The notes below the pieces were generated by a model. The model saw only the letters and a program-made list of their open reading frames with translations. It was not told the origin of the DNA and made no database searches. The position numbers and the translations under genes were made by a program. A stretch of 64,000 bases of DNA from CAUZIZ01 sp965222655. GTDB taxonomy: Bacteria > Acidobacteriota > UBA6911 > RPQK01 > JAJDTT01. This document shows positions 54,456 to 63,449 of the stretch, in pieces. The stretch covers positions 310,001 through 374,000 of the forward strand of contig CBDCUP010000006.1 in assembly GCA_965222655.1 (NCBI GenBank), in the 5' to 3' direction. The stretch's first letter is position 1, and each line of letters begins with the position of its first letter.

Positions 54456-55293
54456 GTGTGGCCTTCTTGATGTAGTCGAGCTTCGGATAGTCCTTCTTCA
54501 GGTATCGGTTCCCCAGCATCTTGATTCGCCCTTGATCGGGACCTTTGCCTCTCGGTGCACCTTCGCCATACCCCTTGTAGATGGTGTCGATGACCTCCAT
54601 TCCTGAAATCACCCGACCAAACGGCGAAAAGCCCTGGGGATCGAGAGGGCTGTTGTCCCGATAATTGATGAAGAACTGTGTCGAGCGTGAGTTGGGTGCA
54701 CCGGTCTTCGCAAAGGTAATGTACCCCCTGAGGTTCGACTCCTTGCCCGGATCGTCGTTGATGTTGGACTCACCCCAGCTCTGATTGACCTTGGGATCGC
54801 CGTGGATGCCGAACTGAGCCATGAAGCCGTCGATTACCCGGAAAAAGGCGATGTCCTGAAAATATCCGATCTTGACCAAGTTGTAGAACCGATCCGCGCC
54901 GAGTGGCGACCAGGAGCGAGTCACCTCGATCACGAGCTTTCCGTTGGTGGTGTCAAACTGCACCTTGAAGGTTGCGGGAGCCTTTCCCTCCGCCTGAGCG
55001 GGATCCAATAGCCCTGGATGCGGTCCGGGTTTGGCCTTGGGAGGATCGGCTTTGACAGGAGCCGGTTCGGGCTTTGGAGGCGTCTTGTCAGGTTCAGGGG
55101 ACTTGGTTTCCATTTTCGTTGGTTCCTTGGTTGGGGGAGGTGCTGGTTTAGTCGGCGGTTCGTCGATCTTGTCGGTCGGTTTGGCGGTTCCTCCAGGGGC
55201 ATCTGCCGGAGGTGTTTCCTCAGCGGGTGCTCCGCAGCCGACCACCAGGAAAGATGCTGCTGCGATCGTTAGAAGTCGTAGTTTCCAAGACAT
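54445..55293 (-). CDS. Peptidyl-prolyl isomerase, cyclophilin type, lipoprotein
   Basis: A 282-residue protein. LRLLTIAAASFLVVGC is a lipoprotein signal with the lipobox Cys at about residue 20; a roughly 85-residue Pro/Lys/Thr-rich linker follows, then a cyclophilin domain (TNGKLVIEVTRSWSPLGADR, FFRVIDGFMAQFG, STQFFINYRDNSPLDPQGFS, PFGRVISGMEVID). It would assist protein folding in the periplasm while tethered to a membrane. The start at 55293 is chosen because it begins the signal; the frame continuing upstream is not coding. Confidence 0.9.
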   Translation of the reverse strand: MSWKLRLLTIAAASFLVVGCGAPAEETPPADAPGGTAKPTDKIDEPPTKPAPPPTKEPTKMETKSPEPDKTPPKPEPAPVKADPPKAKPGPHPGLLDPAQAEGKAPATFKVQFDTTNGKLVIEVTRSWSPLGADRFYNLVKIGYFQDIAFFRVIDGFMAQFGIHGDPKVNQSWGESNINDDPGKESNLRGYITFAKTGAPNSRSTQFFINYRDNSPLDPQGFSPFGRVISGMEVIDTIYKGYGEGAPRGKGPDQGRIKMLGNRYLKKDYPKLDYIKKATLID

Positions 55294-55484
55294 CTGAATC
55301 CGTCTCCATGTGTGTTTACGATTAAAGTCTCTTTTCTCGGCAAGCGGAAGATTATGGCGCCTGAACACTTCGGATTCAAGTACGGGGGGGCTTTGTGTTC
55401 TAGGCTCCGGCTCCCAGCTTCCTTTTGGGAGGAAGCAGGAAGGCACCCTCAATTGGTCACCGCCATCCCGGCCGAGGGCCGAGT

Positions 55485-56639
55485 CTACAGCGTAGCCCAT
55501 CCGACTACGGCACTGCCGGCGATCAGGAGGGGTGTGCTGACCTTGAATCTCGTTGCAAGGACCGCGGAAGAGAGAGCGATAAGCCAGGTTTGCCAATCTA
55601 CCAGGGTGGCTCTCCCAAGCTGAATGACGACCGCGGCCATGAGACCCAGGGCGCTGGCATTGACCGCATCCAGGAAGGAGGCCGTCCAGGCACTCTCTCG
55701 CAGTCTGGGAATCAGAGGGTTGAGTAGGAGGACAAAGACGAAGGAAGGCAGGAAAATTGCCACCGTTGCGGTGAGTGCTCCGCTCCAGCCTTTCAGTAGG
55801 AATCCCGTGAAGGTAGCCGTCGTCAAGACCGGACCGGGCGTCAGCTGTCCGGCAGCGATGGTATCCAGCAACTGCTGGCTTGTCAGCCATCCATAGTCGC
55901 GCACCAGGCCTCCTTCCAGGAATGCGAACAGGACATAGCCACTGCCGAAGAGGATGCTGCCGATCTTCAGGAAGAACAGGCCTATTTCTGTGAGCTGGGG
56001 CGACGCCGAAGCTGCTGGCGGGGGTGCGCCGGAGAATAGTGCCAATCCGGCGGGGAGCAACAGGGCGAACGGGAGGAGACTGCAAACGAACGTCTGAACT
56101 CGACGTTTCATCCAACTCAGCCAGAACATGCCCACGATCCCACCGGTGAAAATCAGCAGGATTTCGCTGACACCCGCCAGGGCAGCGGCCAGAACCCCGA
56201 CGGCTACCACCCCCAACGGAACACTGGTGACAGCGGATCGCCCCAGCCGGACAACGGCAGCCAGGATGATAGCCACTACGCAAGCTTTGATCCCGGTGAG
56301 GAAGGGGTTGAGTTGGGGCAGCCGACCATATTCGAGATAGAACCAGGCCAGCGTCCCAGTTATCGAGGCTGCCGGCAGGATGAAGCAGATACCTGCGACC
56401 AGGAGACCCGAGAAACCCCGAACCGTGTAGCCAACGTGCAGGGCCATCTCGGTCGAGTTTGGTCCTGGGATGAGGTTAGTGGCTCCCAGGAGATCCATGA
56501 AGTGCTTCCGGCTGAACCAGGCCCGAATGGTCACCACTTCCTCTTCCATCATGGCAATGTGGGCTGCTGGTCCACCAAAGGCGACGAAGCCCAGCTTGAG
56601 GAACAGTCGTGAAAGTTGGACCAGTGTGGGGTTTGCCAT
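55485..56639 (-). CDS. chrA: Chromate transporter ChrA family protein
   Basis: A 384-residue membrane protein with two CHR domains, as in long-chain ChrA. First domain: LGFVAFGGPAAHIAMMEEEV and LIPGPNSTEMALHVGY; second domain: LFFLKIGSILFGSGYVLFAF and TPGPVLTTATFTGF, with the characteristic GGP and PGP motifs. It would export chromate; homologues also occur where chromate is rare and may have another anion substrate. No regulator is adjacent. Confidence 0.9.
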   Translation of the reverse strand: MANPTLVQLSRLFLKLGFVAFGGPAAHIAMMEEEVVTIRAWFSRKHFMDLLGATNLIPGPNSTEMALHVGYTVRGFSGLLVAGICFILPAASITGTLAWFYLEYGRLPQLNPFLTGIKACVVAIILAAVVRLGRSAVTSVPLGVVAVGVLAAALAGVSEILLIFTGGIVGMFWLSWMKRRVQTFVCSLLPFALLLPAGLALFSGAPPPAASASPQLTEIGLFFLKIGSILFGSGYVLFAFLEGGLVRDYGWLTSQQLLDTIAAGQLTPGPVLTTATFTGFLLKGWSGALTATVAIFLPSFVFVLLLNPLIPRLRESAWTASFLDAVNASALGLMAAVVIQLGRATLVDWQTWLIALSSAVLATRFKVSTPLLIAGSAVVGWATL

Positions 56640-57227
56640 ACGCTGCAACCGGAGTGATTCTATCGTGGCCGATCGATCTGACAAGACAGGTTTACTGGGC
56701 TCAGTACCTTGGCGTCTCAGACCCAATCGAAAAAAAGAAACGTATCGTGATTTCGATTACCAAACTGCCCCCACCCAACAAGCTAGAATATGACCCGTGA
56801 TCAGGAAGGCTGGAAGGAAGCAACCGTGAGTAACGGCGAGTTACGAACCGTAAGATTCAAAGTGGTTCTCTCGAGAACCGACGCTGAACAGCCAATTCAT
56901 GGAACTTCAAGAAGCGTTCCTGCTCATTTGCTTTCATAACAGGTCTACCCCAGGGACACGGTGATCCCCCTCGCCCTATCCCTGAGTCGGTTCGCGGAGA
57001 CTTAGTCGCGTGCTTCGCGGGCCGACAAACATGCCGTTTCGGGACGATCTGATGTAAGGCCTACGGAATGTGTTATCAGCGCCGTGGGTCCCTGTTAAGG
57101 CCACTGCAGCCGAGGTAGTTCCGGAGGATTACCGAGGACGCAGCAGCCCCTGGGCCCACGTCGCCGCAACCGCTTTAACCCATCCCCCTCAGGTTTTGTG
57201 ATCCGCTCGTTTTGCGATCCACGGCTA
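56640..57227. other. Gene-free stretch upstream of chrA
   Basis: I see no convincing gene. It holds the chrA leader, a 26-codon minus-strand open frame at 56857-56937 (KANEQERFLKFHELAV) and an SRP-RNA-like motif CTGGAAGGAAGCAACC (56808-56823) whose context does not fit an SRP RNA. Confidence 0.5.
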
Positions 57228-57349
57228 TTTAAGTAGGCACTTCGTGCCGACGGCCAAGGCCGTAAAAGGCTGTTTCGGGACACCCCGGCTGTGACGAAAG
57301 GGCGGTCTCAGAGAACAGCTCACTTGATTGAAATTCCGAGACTGTTAAG
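57228..57349. repeat. Source copy of the 122-bp inverted duplication
   Basis: Identical to the reverse complement of 16286-16407. It spans the last codons of the aquaporin gene and the hairpin-rich 3' flank (GGCACTTCGTGCC and ACGGCCAAGGCCGT). Confidence 0.9.
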
Positions 57350-57967
57350 ATCGTGGGGATTGGTCACTCTGAACACAATGGAGGCCACGGCTCCCCCGGC
57401 AAGAGGTCCTACCAGGTAGATCCAGATATTTCCGAGCGCGGAGGAGACGATGTTGTGACCCAGGGCGACCGCGGGATTGAACGCACCTCCCGAAATAGGT
57501 CCGACCGCGAGCGCTCCTGCCATAACCGTGAAGCCGATGGCTAGTCCGTAGAAGGAGTTGTCTGGGTGGTCCTTTGAGGTGGCAACGTTAAGGACGACTG
57601 AGGCCAGAGCGAATGTAAACAGGAACTCTGCTCCCACTGCCTGCATACTGCTGACGTTACCACCAGGAGCCACGGTGATGCTTTTTCCAACCAGAGCCGC
57701 AGAAGTAGCCGCGCCCGCAACCGCCCCGATCACCTGGCTCAGCATGTAGATTGCGGCATCCTTGCCTCCGATTGCCCCTCTCATCAAGCAGGCGAGCGTG
57801 ACGGCAGGATTATAATGAGCTCCTGAGATGTGGCCGCCCATGTAGACCAGTACCACCAATATGGCTCCGATCGCAACGGCCGCCAGGGGATTCCCCTGAC
57901 TCACGACCAGACCGATGACCAGAACCAGAAAGAATGTTCCGATGAACTCGACGATATAGTTTTTCAT
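57320..57967 (-). CDS. MIP-family channel (aquaporin Z-like)
   Basis: A 215-residue six-helix channel with both signature loops: HYNPAVTL (NPA at residues 53-55) and AFNPAVALG (NPA at 164-166). Compact size and the lack of a glycerol-facilitator insertion favour a water channel, but the selectivity filter cannot be fixed by eye. ATG 57967 follows GAGGAGAGGA and starts NYIVEFIGTFFLV as in AqpZ-like proteins. Its stop codon lies within the 122-bp duplicated sequence. Confidence 0.9.
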   Translation of the reverse strand: MKNYIVEFIGTFFLVLVIGLVVSQGNPLAAVAIGAILVVLVYMGGHISGAHYNPAVTLACLMRGAIGGKDAAIYMLSQVIGAVAGAATSAALVGKSITVAPGGNVSSMQAVGAEFLFTFALASVVLNVATSKDHPDNSFYGLAIGFTVMAGALAVGPISGGAFNPAVALGHNIVSSALGNIWIYLVGPLAGGAVASIVFRVTNPHDLNSLGISIK

Positions 57968-58096
57968 GCTTCCTCTCCTCCTCGACAGGCATTGGTATCT
58001 TGCGCGGATAGTAGCATCGGGTGGGGAGTCGGTCAATGAGGTGAATCGCCTCACCGAGTCAGGCCGCAAGGGCTGGTTGTGGTAGCATTTTTGGGA

Positions 58097-58960
58097 ATGC
58101 AGGAGGTCCACACCAGGGGCGGCTCAAGCCGGCCAAGCCGAAGAAAGATGTTGAGAATGTTGGGCTACGGGGCGTTGGGGAGCAGCGTCCCCGTCCTGAG
58201 CTGTGTCTACGCCTCCCGCATCGAAACCGAATGGGTCCAACTGCAACAAGTGAAGATCCCCCTGGGGACTGCAGGCGCCGGTCTGGAAGGTTTCAAGATT
58301 GCTCTACTCAGTGACTTTCACCTCTACCCAACTACCCGGATAGAGCTGATTGAACGGGCCGTTGACCTGGCCAACCAGCTCAAGCCGGATCTGGTTGCCT
58401 TGGGCGGAGACTATGTTCAGGGCAGCGCCGACGCCATCTTCGACCTGGCTCCTGTCCTCGCTCGGCTTGATGCTACTTATGGAGTGTTTGCCATCCTGGG
58501 GAATCACGACCACTGGAAAGGCGATCAAGTGGTTGAGCAGGGACTGAGAGAATCGGGCCTGCGGCTGCTGAGAAATGAGGGCCTCACTCTCTCTATCGGT
58601 AGGAAGACAGTTTTTCTAGCCGGCCTCGACGATGGTTGGGTTGGCCGTCAGGATCTAAAGATCGGTCTCGAAAAGCAGCCCCCCGGGGTGCCCACGATTC
58701 TGCTGATGCACGAACCTGACTTCGTTGATTCCTTTGTTGGTCGCGGTAGGGTGGATCTGCAGCTGTCCGGTCACAGCCACGGGGGACAGGTGCGCTTTCC
58801 CTTCATAGGATCCCCCTTTTTGCCCCCCTATGGGCGAAAGTACGACAAGGGGCTTTATCGGGTTGCGAACACCTGGTTGTACACCACAGTGGGCCTCGGT
58901 GTGACGGCTCCGGTGCGATTCAACTGCCCTCCCGAAGTCACCGAGATTACGTTGGTGTGA
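58097..58960 (+). CDS. Calcineurin-like metallophosphoesterase (YaeI-like), Tat-type N-terminus
   Basis: A 287-residue protein. SRRKMLRMLGYGALGSSVPV resembles a twin-arginine signal, so it is probably exported or membrane-anchored. The metallophosphoesterase motifs are complete: LLSDFHLYP, GGDYVQGS, GNHDHW, LMHEPDF and SGHSHGGQVRFP. Relatives such as YaeI hydrolyse phosphodiesters near the membrane (lipid A or UDP-sugar type substrates); the substrate here is unknown. ATG 58097 is preferred to the GTG at 58079. Confidence 0.87.
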   Translation: MQEVHTRGGSSRPSRRKMLRMLGYGALGSSVPVLSCVYASRIETEWVQLQQVKIPLGTAGAGLEGFKIALLSDFHLYPTTRIELIERAVDLANQLKPDLVALGGDYVQGSADAIFDLAPVLARLDATYGVFAILGNHDHWKGDQVVEQGLRESGLRLLRNEGLTLSIGRKTVFLAGLDDGWVGRQDLKIGLEKQPPGVPTILLMHEPDFVDSFVGRGRVDLQLSGHSHGGQVRFPFIGSPFLPPYGRKYDKGLYRVANTWLYTTVGLGVTAPVRFNCPPEVTEITLV

Positions 58961-58967
58961 ATCAAGA

Positions 58968-58988
58968 GGTCGCAGGTCGCAGGTTGCA
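58968..58988. repeat. Heptamer tandem repeat GGTYGCA x3 (H4)
   Basis: GGTCGCA, GGTCGCA, GGTTGCA, starting 7 bases after the phosphoesterase stop. Confidence 0.85.
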
Positions 58989-59120
58989 GGGGAAGACATC
59001 TGATGATGCAAGAGCGAAACACAGCCGCGCGTAGGGCCAAATGCAAACCCGGTTTTGAGGAGGGAGCGGGACTGAGGTTCTCACCTGAATATAGCCACGT
59101 GGCAGTTGGCGGAACTGACC

Positions 59121-59317
59121 CTAGCCCGGATTTCTCATCGCTGGTCTACTGCGTCGCCGCAAACATCTGTCCTGGCTGCGTTACGCTCTCTCGGCCTCCT
59201 CGACGTACTGCACGAGTACGACTGCGGGGGCTCGCCACGAGTGGTCTCGGTCGCAAGCCTTGCCAGGACGGCCCTTGCGGCGCCTCGCTACGACAAGCGA
59301 TGAGAAATCCGGGCTAG
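59121..59317. repeat. MITE-like element F with perfect 22-bp terminal inverted repeats
   Basis: The left end (59121-59142) begins CTAGCCCGGATTTCTCATCG; the right end (59296-59317) is its exact inverse. The 197-bp interior contains no gene. It and H4 explain most of the 461-base gap between the phosphoesterase and ftsK. Confidence 0.8.
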
Positions 59318-59421
59318 ACGGGGCCTTGAAGTGTCCATCGGAATGATCCGATGGCTCGAAAAAGTGTAAAGACAAGAGTAGGGGTGGCAGAGAATCACGC
59401 CAAACTGTCGAGGGGCACCCC

Positions 59422-61650
59422 TCAAACATCCATTTGGTAGTAATCTGGAGGGACCAGGACCTCTCGAGGTTTGCTGCCATCGGACGGTCCAACCAGGCCT
59501 TCATCTTCCATGATGTCCAGCAGCCGCGCCGCGCGTCCATATCCGATCCGGAAGCGGCGCTGAAGTAGTGAGGTAGAAGCTTTGCGGTTTTCCACGATGA
59601 AGCGGGCAGCTTCGTCGAAAAGCGTATCGTCTGCAGGTGATCCTCCGAGTGCTCCAGACTCCTTCTCCTCCTCGCCCTCCAGGATTTCCTCCTGGTAGTC
59701 AGGTTCGGCCTGAGCCTTCAGGAATGAGGTCACGCGGGCGATCTCCTCGATGCTGATGTAGGCGCCGTGCACCCTGATTAGACGGGAGGTCCCGGGGCCG
59801 AGAAAGAGCATATCGCCGAGGCCCAGTAGCTGTTCAGCGCCGTTGGCATCCAGGATGGTTCGGGAATCGATCTTGGAGGACACTCGGCAAGAGATGCGGG
59901 AAGGGAAGTTCGCCTTGATCAGACCCGTGATGACGTCCACCGAGGGACGTTGGGTTGCCAGAATCAGATGGATTCCAATCGCCCTCGCCATTTGGGCCAG
60001 TCGGGTGACCGCGGTCTCCACCTCTTTGCCGGCCGTCAGCATCAAGTCGGCTAGTTCATCGACGATGACGACGATATAGGGAAGGGGCTCCAGTGCTTCT
60101 CCCTCGAGCTGATCTGGGTTTTTTTCGACAAGTTCGTTGTATTGGTCGATACCCCTTACTCCGACCCGTGCCAGCTGTCGGTAGCGCTCTTCCATCTCAT
60201 GAACGGCCCAATTCAATGCATTGGCCGCTTGCTTGGGATCCGTCACGATGGGTGTCAGCAGATGAGGGATGTCGCTGTAGACGCCCAGCTCCAGGCGTTT
60301 GGGATCGATCATGATAAAGCGGACTTTATCGGGCGTCGCTTTGTAGAGTATGGAGCAGACGATGCAATTCAGAGCGACGCTCTTCCCCGAACCGGTCGCG
60401 CCGGCTACCAACAGATGAGGCATTCGCTCCAGGTTGGCCATGTGGGTATTCCCATTGATCAATTTGCCCAGGCCCAGGGTCAGGAAGGAGGGGGCCTGCT
60501 GAAAGCCGGTCGATCCGAGGATTTCTCTGAGATAGATCGTCTGGCGGTCGAGGTTCGGGACTTCGATTCCTACCGTGTTCTTGCCGGGAATCCGTTCAAT
60601 CCGAATTGACTCGGCCTTCAGTGCCAGACAAAGGTCATCTTCCAGGTTGGTGATGCGGTTGTATTTCACACCGGGATCGGGCTTGAACTCGAAGGTGGTT
60701 ACGACCGGACCTGGATGGATTTGAAATACGTGTCCCAGGACACCGAACTCGGCGCACTTCACGGTCAGTAGTTCGGCCCTCTTGATCAGATCCTGCTCGT
60801 CCACATCGACATGGCTTAGTTGTTCCTGGAGGAATTCCAGAGGCGGGAGGGTATGTCTTCGGTCGCTGTTTCGGGAGGAGGCAACGGCCAGGGGCTGAAA
60901 CTGGGTTTCCGCTCTCGAATCGTGAGCCTCGGTGATTTCGATTGTCCCAAGCGCCGGTCCGGATTCACCCCGCTGTGGCTCCAGAGCGGCCTTCTGGGGT
61001 AGCGTCTGAGTGACGATGGTCTCGTCGCGCTTCTTCCTGGAGGCAATGGCATGGCGATCTCTGCGCGATTCGAGTCGTCTTTGCGCGTCGGTCCAGATAC
61101 CACTCCAGAAATTCCAGTTACGGCTGCCCAACCGGGTCAGAAGCTGATCCAGTGAAAAACGGGTGGTGAGGACCAGCGACAGAATCAGCGCCGTGGCGAC
61201 CACGACCAGGGAACCTGGCCGGTTCAACAACATGACCAGCCGATCCGAGAGCAAGATACCCACGATGCCGCCAGGCGTGAAGTTGACCGTCTCTGAGCTG
61301 ACAGGGGCCAGCAGAGCCAGGATCGTACTGAAGGAGACGATCAGGCAGGAGACGCCGAAGAACTTCAGGAAGGGCTCTACCCATGCTCTTCCGCGCATCC
61401 TCTTGTACCCCGCCAGGAAAAGAGGGATAGGAAGGCAATAGGCCGCCCATCCCAGAATCTGGAATAGCACGTCCGATGACCAGGCCCCGATCTTGCCCAC
61501 ATAGTTGGAGTGATGGGCGCTGCTCGAATCCATATTCAAGGAAGGATCGAAAGCACTGTAGGTGGCCAGTGACAGCAGCAACAATAGCGAGGTGGCGATG
61601 AAGAGCAGTCCGAACAGTTCCGAAGCTCTCTGCTTTGGATAGACACTCAT
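59422..61650 (-). CDS. ftsK: DNA translocase FtsK/SpoIIIE
   Basis: A 742-residue septal DNA pump for chromosome segregation. The N-terminus has four membrane helices (LLFIATSLLLLLSLATYSAF and following). The motor has Walker A VAGATGSGKSVALNC near residue 417, Walker B YIVVIVDELADLMLTAG and AQRPSVDVITGLIKANFPSR. The C-terminal gamma winged helix (LLQRRFRIGYGRAARLLDIM) reads KOPS-type polar sequences. The linker is short, as in many non-proteobacterial FtsK. Met at 61650 is chosen as start (GAGGGA upstream); 61731 is an alternative. Third gene of a ksgA-rnj-ftsK run. Confidence 0.94.
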   Translation of the reverse strand: MSVYPKQRASELFGLLFIATSLLLLLSLATYSAFDPSLNMDSSSAHHSNYVGKIGAWSSDVLFQILGWAAYCLPIPLFLAGYKRMRGRAWVEPFLKFFGVSCLIVSFSTILALLAPVSSETVNFTPGGIVGILLSDRLVMLLNRPGSLVVVATALILSLVLTTRFSLDQLLTRLGSRNWNFWSGIWTDAQRRLESRRDRHAIASRKKRDETIVTQTLPQKAALEPQRGESGPALGTIEITEAHDSRAETQFQPLAVASSRNSDRRHTLPPLEFLQEQLSHVDVDEQDLIKRAELLTVKCAEFGVLGHVFQIHPGPVVTTFEFKPDPGVKYNRITNLEDDLCLALKAESIRIERIPGKNTVGIEVPNLDRQTIYLREILGSTGFQQAPSFLTLGLGKLINGNTHMANLERMPHLLVAGATGSGKSVALNCIVCSILYKATPDKVRFIMIDPKRLELGVYSDIPHLLTPIVTDPKQAANALNWAVHEMEERYRQLARVGVRGIDQYNELVEKNPDQLEGEALEPLPYIVVIVDELADLMLTAGKEVETAVTRLAQMARAIGIHLILATQRPSVDVITGLIKANFPSRISCRVSSKIDSRTILDANGAEQLLGLGDMLFLGPGTSRLIRVHGAYISIEEIARVTSFLKAQAEPDYQEEILEGEEEKESGALGGSPADDTLFDEAARFIVENRKASTSLLQRRFRIGYGRAARLLDIMEDEGLVGPSDGSKPREVLVPPDYYQMDV

Positions 61651-61774
61651 AATGTCCCTCGAGTCCTCCTCAGTCAATTTGCTCGGCAGCGAACTCACTA
61701 CGATAAGATCTTCTGATCTGGAAGCTGCCAAAGGCCGGCTCGGCCCCGGTCCAAGGCCCTGGTAGACGCAAGCC

Positions 61775-63439
61775 TCAAATCTTAATTGTAACAGGCAGAA
61801 TCAGGGGCCTCTTACCTGTCTGCTTTCGTAGGAACTTCCTCAAGCCGTTGTGCAGAATCTCGCGAAATAGATCTTCGTCTCGCTTTTCTTCCAGAGGTGC
61901 CTCGGAAACGATGGTGGCGATGCGCTCTCGAGTCAGCTCCATGAGCTCTTCGGAGTCTTCCATCAGGACGAACCCCCTCGAGATCAGTTCCGGTTCTCCG
62001 ATCAGCTCACCGCTCATGCCGTCCATCCGCAAGACGACTACCACGACGCCGTCTGCCGACAGATAGCGTCGATCTTTCAATACCACCTCGTGGACGGCCC
62101 CCAGAATGCCCTCGTCGATGAAGCGACGACCTACCGGAATCTTGTCCAGCAGCTTGGCGCCACTGGGCGCCAGGCCCAGGATCTCTCCGTTCTCAACGAT
62201 GTGGATGTGGTCCTCAGGGATCCCCTGATCCAAGGCGAGCAAGGCATGATTCTTTAATTGCCGATACTCTCCATGGATGGGGATAAAGTACTTGGGGCGG
62301 GTCAGGTTGATCATCAATTTCAGGTCTTCTCGGAAGCCGTGGCCCGAGACATGTACATTCGAGTGTCTCGAGTCGAAGATCGTGGCTTCCCTTCGGTAGA
62401 AGTGGTTCACCAGGTTGGTGATCAGCTTTTCATTGCCCGGTATGATCCGTGCCGAGAGAATAACAATGTCCCCTTTTTCTACCTGGACCTGGGAGAATTC
62501 GTTGACCGCCAGGCGGCTGAGAGCCGACATCGGCTCCCCCTGACTGCCGGTCGCCAGCAGCACGGTTTGCTCCGGGGCCAGCTGTTTCAGGTCTTCGGCG
62601 GTGGCGATCTGATCCTCGGACACTCGGAGATAACCCAACCTGGAGGCTTCTTTGATGTTCGAAATCATGCTTCGACCCATCGGAAAGACCTTGCGGTCAA
62701 ACTCCGCTGCCAGATCGAAAACGATCTGCATCCGGTGGAAGCTACTGGCAAAGCAGGAGAGGACAATTCTTCTGCGGGCTTCGTGAAAGAGCGTCCGCAG
62801 CGGGCCAATCACGGAGAATTCGGAAGGTGATAACCCCGGTACATCACTGTTGGTGCTATCCGAGAAAAGCGCAAGGACCCCCTCGTTCCCGTACTCTGAA
62901 AGACGCGCCAGATCGCTGAGCCGTCGGTCAATCGGGGTCTGGTCAAACTTGAAGTCGCCCGTCCAAATGACAGATCCCACCGGCGTCTTGATTCCCAGAC
63001 TGAAGTTTTCGGGAAAAGAGTGGGTGGCATTCATGGCTTCAATCGTGAAGGCTCCCAGGTTAATGGGTTTGCGTGCCTCCAGGACGTTGAGATCGGCTTG
63101 CGACTCCAGCTTTCGCTCCCGCAATCGCGAGGACATCAGACCCAGGGCCAAGCGACTTCCGTAGATGGGAACTGGGATCTCGTTGATGACGTAGGCGATG
63201 CCGCCTGAGTGATCCTCGTGGCCGTGGGTCAGAACGATGGCTCGAAGCTGATCGCGGTGTTCCTTGAGAAAGGTGATGTCGGGGACGATCAGATCGACGC
63301 CGAGACTCGTCCCCAGATGCCGGCCCGGAAGGGTCATGCCGGCATCAATCAGGACCATGTCCCCATTGCAGCGGAGCGCGGCACAGTTCATCCCGAACTC
63401 GCCTAAGCCCCCGAGAGGGATAAGTTCTAGAAAGTCCAC
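61775..63439 (-). CDS. rnj: Ribonuclease J
   Basis: A 554-residue metallo-beta-lactamase/beta-CASP nuclease for mRNA decay and rRNA maturation. Metal-binding HGHEDH (residues 72-77), NATHSFPENFSLGI, TGDFKFDQ, beta-CASP motifs (CFASSFHRMQ, ATGSQGEPMSAL, HVSGHGFREDLK, PIHGEYRQL) and the C-terminal domain are all present. Full family length. Lies directly downstream of ksgA (10 bases between the ksgA stop and its start) on the same strand. Confidence 0.95.
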   Translation of the reverse strand: MDFLELIPLGGLGEFGMNCAALRCNGDMVLIDAGMTLPGRHLGTSLGVDLIVPDITFLKEHRDQLRAIVLTHGHEDHSGGIAYVINEIPVPIYGSRLALGLMSSRLRERKLESQADLNVLEARKPINLGAFTIEAMNATHSFPENFSLGIKTPVGSVIWTGDFKFDQTPIDRRLSDLARLSEYGNEGVLALFSDSTNSDVPGLSPSEFSVIGPLRTLFHEARRRIVLSCFASSFHRMQIVFDLAAEFDRKVFPMGRSMISNIKEASRLGYLRVSEDQIATAEDLKQLAPEQTVLLATGSQGEPMSALSRLAVNEFSQVQVEKGDIVILSARIIPGNEKLITNLVNHFYRREATIFDSRHSNVHVSGHGFREDLKLMINLTRPKYFIPIHGEYRQLKNHALLALDQGIPEDHIHIVENGEILGLAPSGAKLLDKIPVGRRFIDEGILGAVHEVVLKDRRYLSADGVVVVVLRMDGMSGELIGEPELISRGFVLMEDSEELMELTRERIATIVSEAPLEEKRDEDLFREILHNGLRKFLRKQTGKRPLILPVTIKI

Positions 63440-63449
63440 AATTAACGAA

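Noticed and set aside
55294..56283. N-terminal extension of the cyclophilin frame
   Set aside because: It is antisense-frame text within the chromate transporter gene; a clear lipoprotein signal starts at 55293.
56800..56840. SRP RNA-like motif CTGGAAGGAAGCAACC
   Set aside because: The canonical CAGG...GGAA...AGCAGCC spacing is not met and no long flanking helix is visible.
56857..56937. 26-codon minus-strand open frame (KANEQERFLKFHELAV)
   Set aside because: Too short, no ribosome site and no recognised match; could be a gene remnant but cannot be supported.
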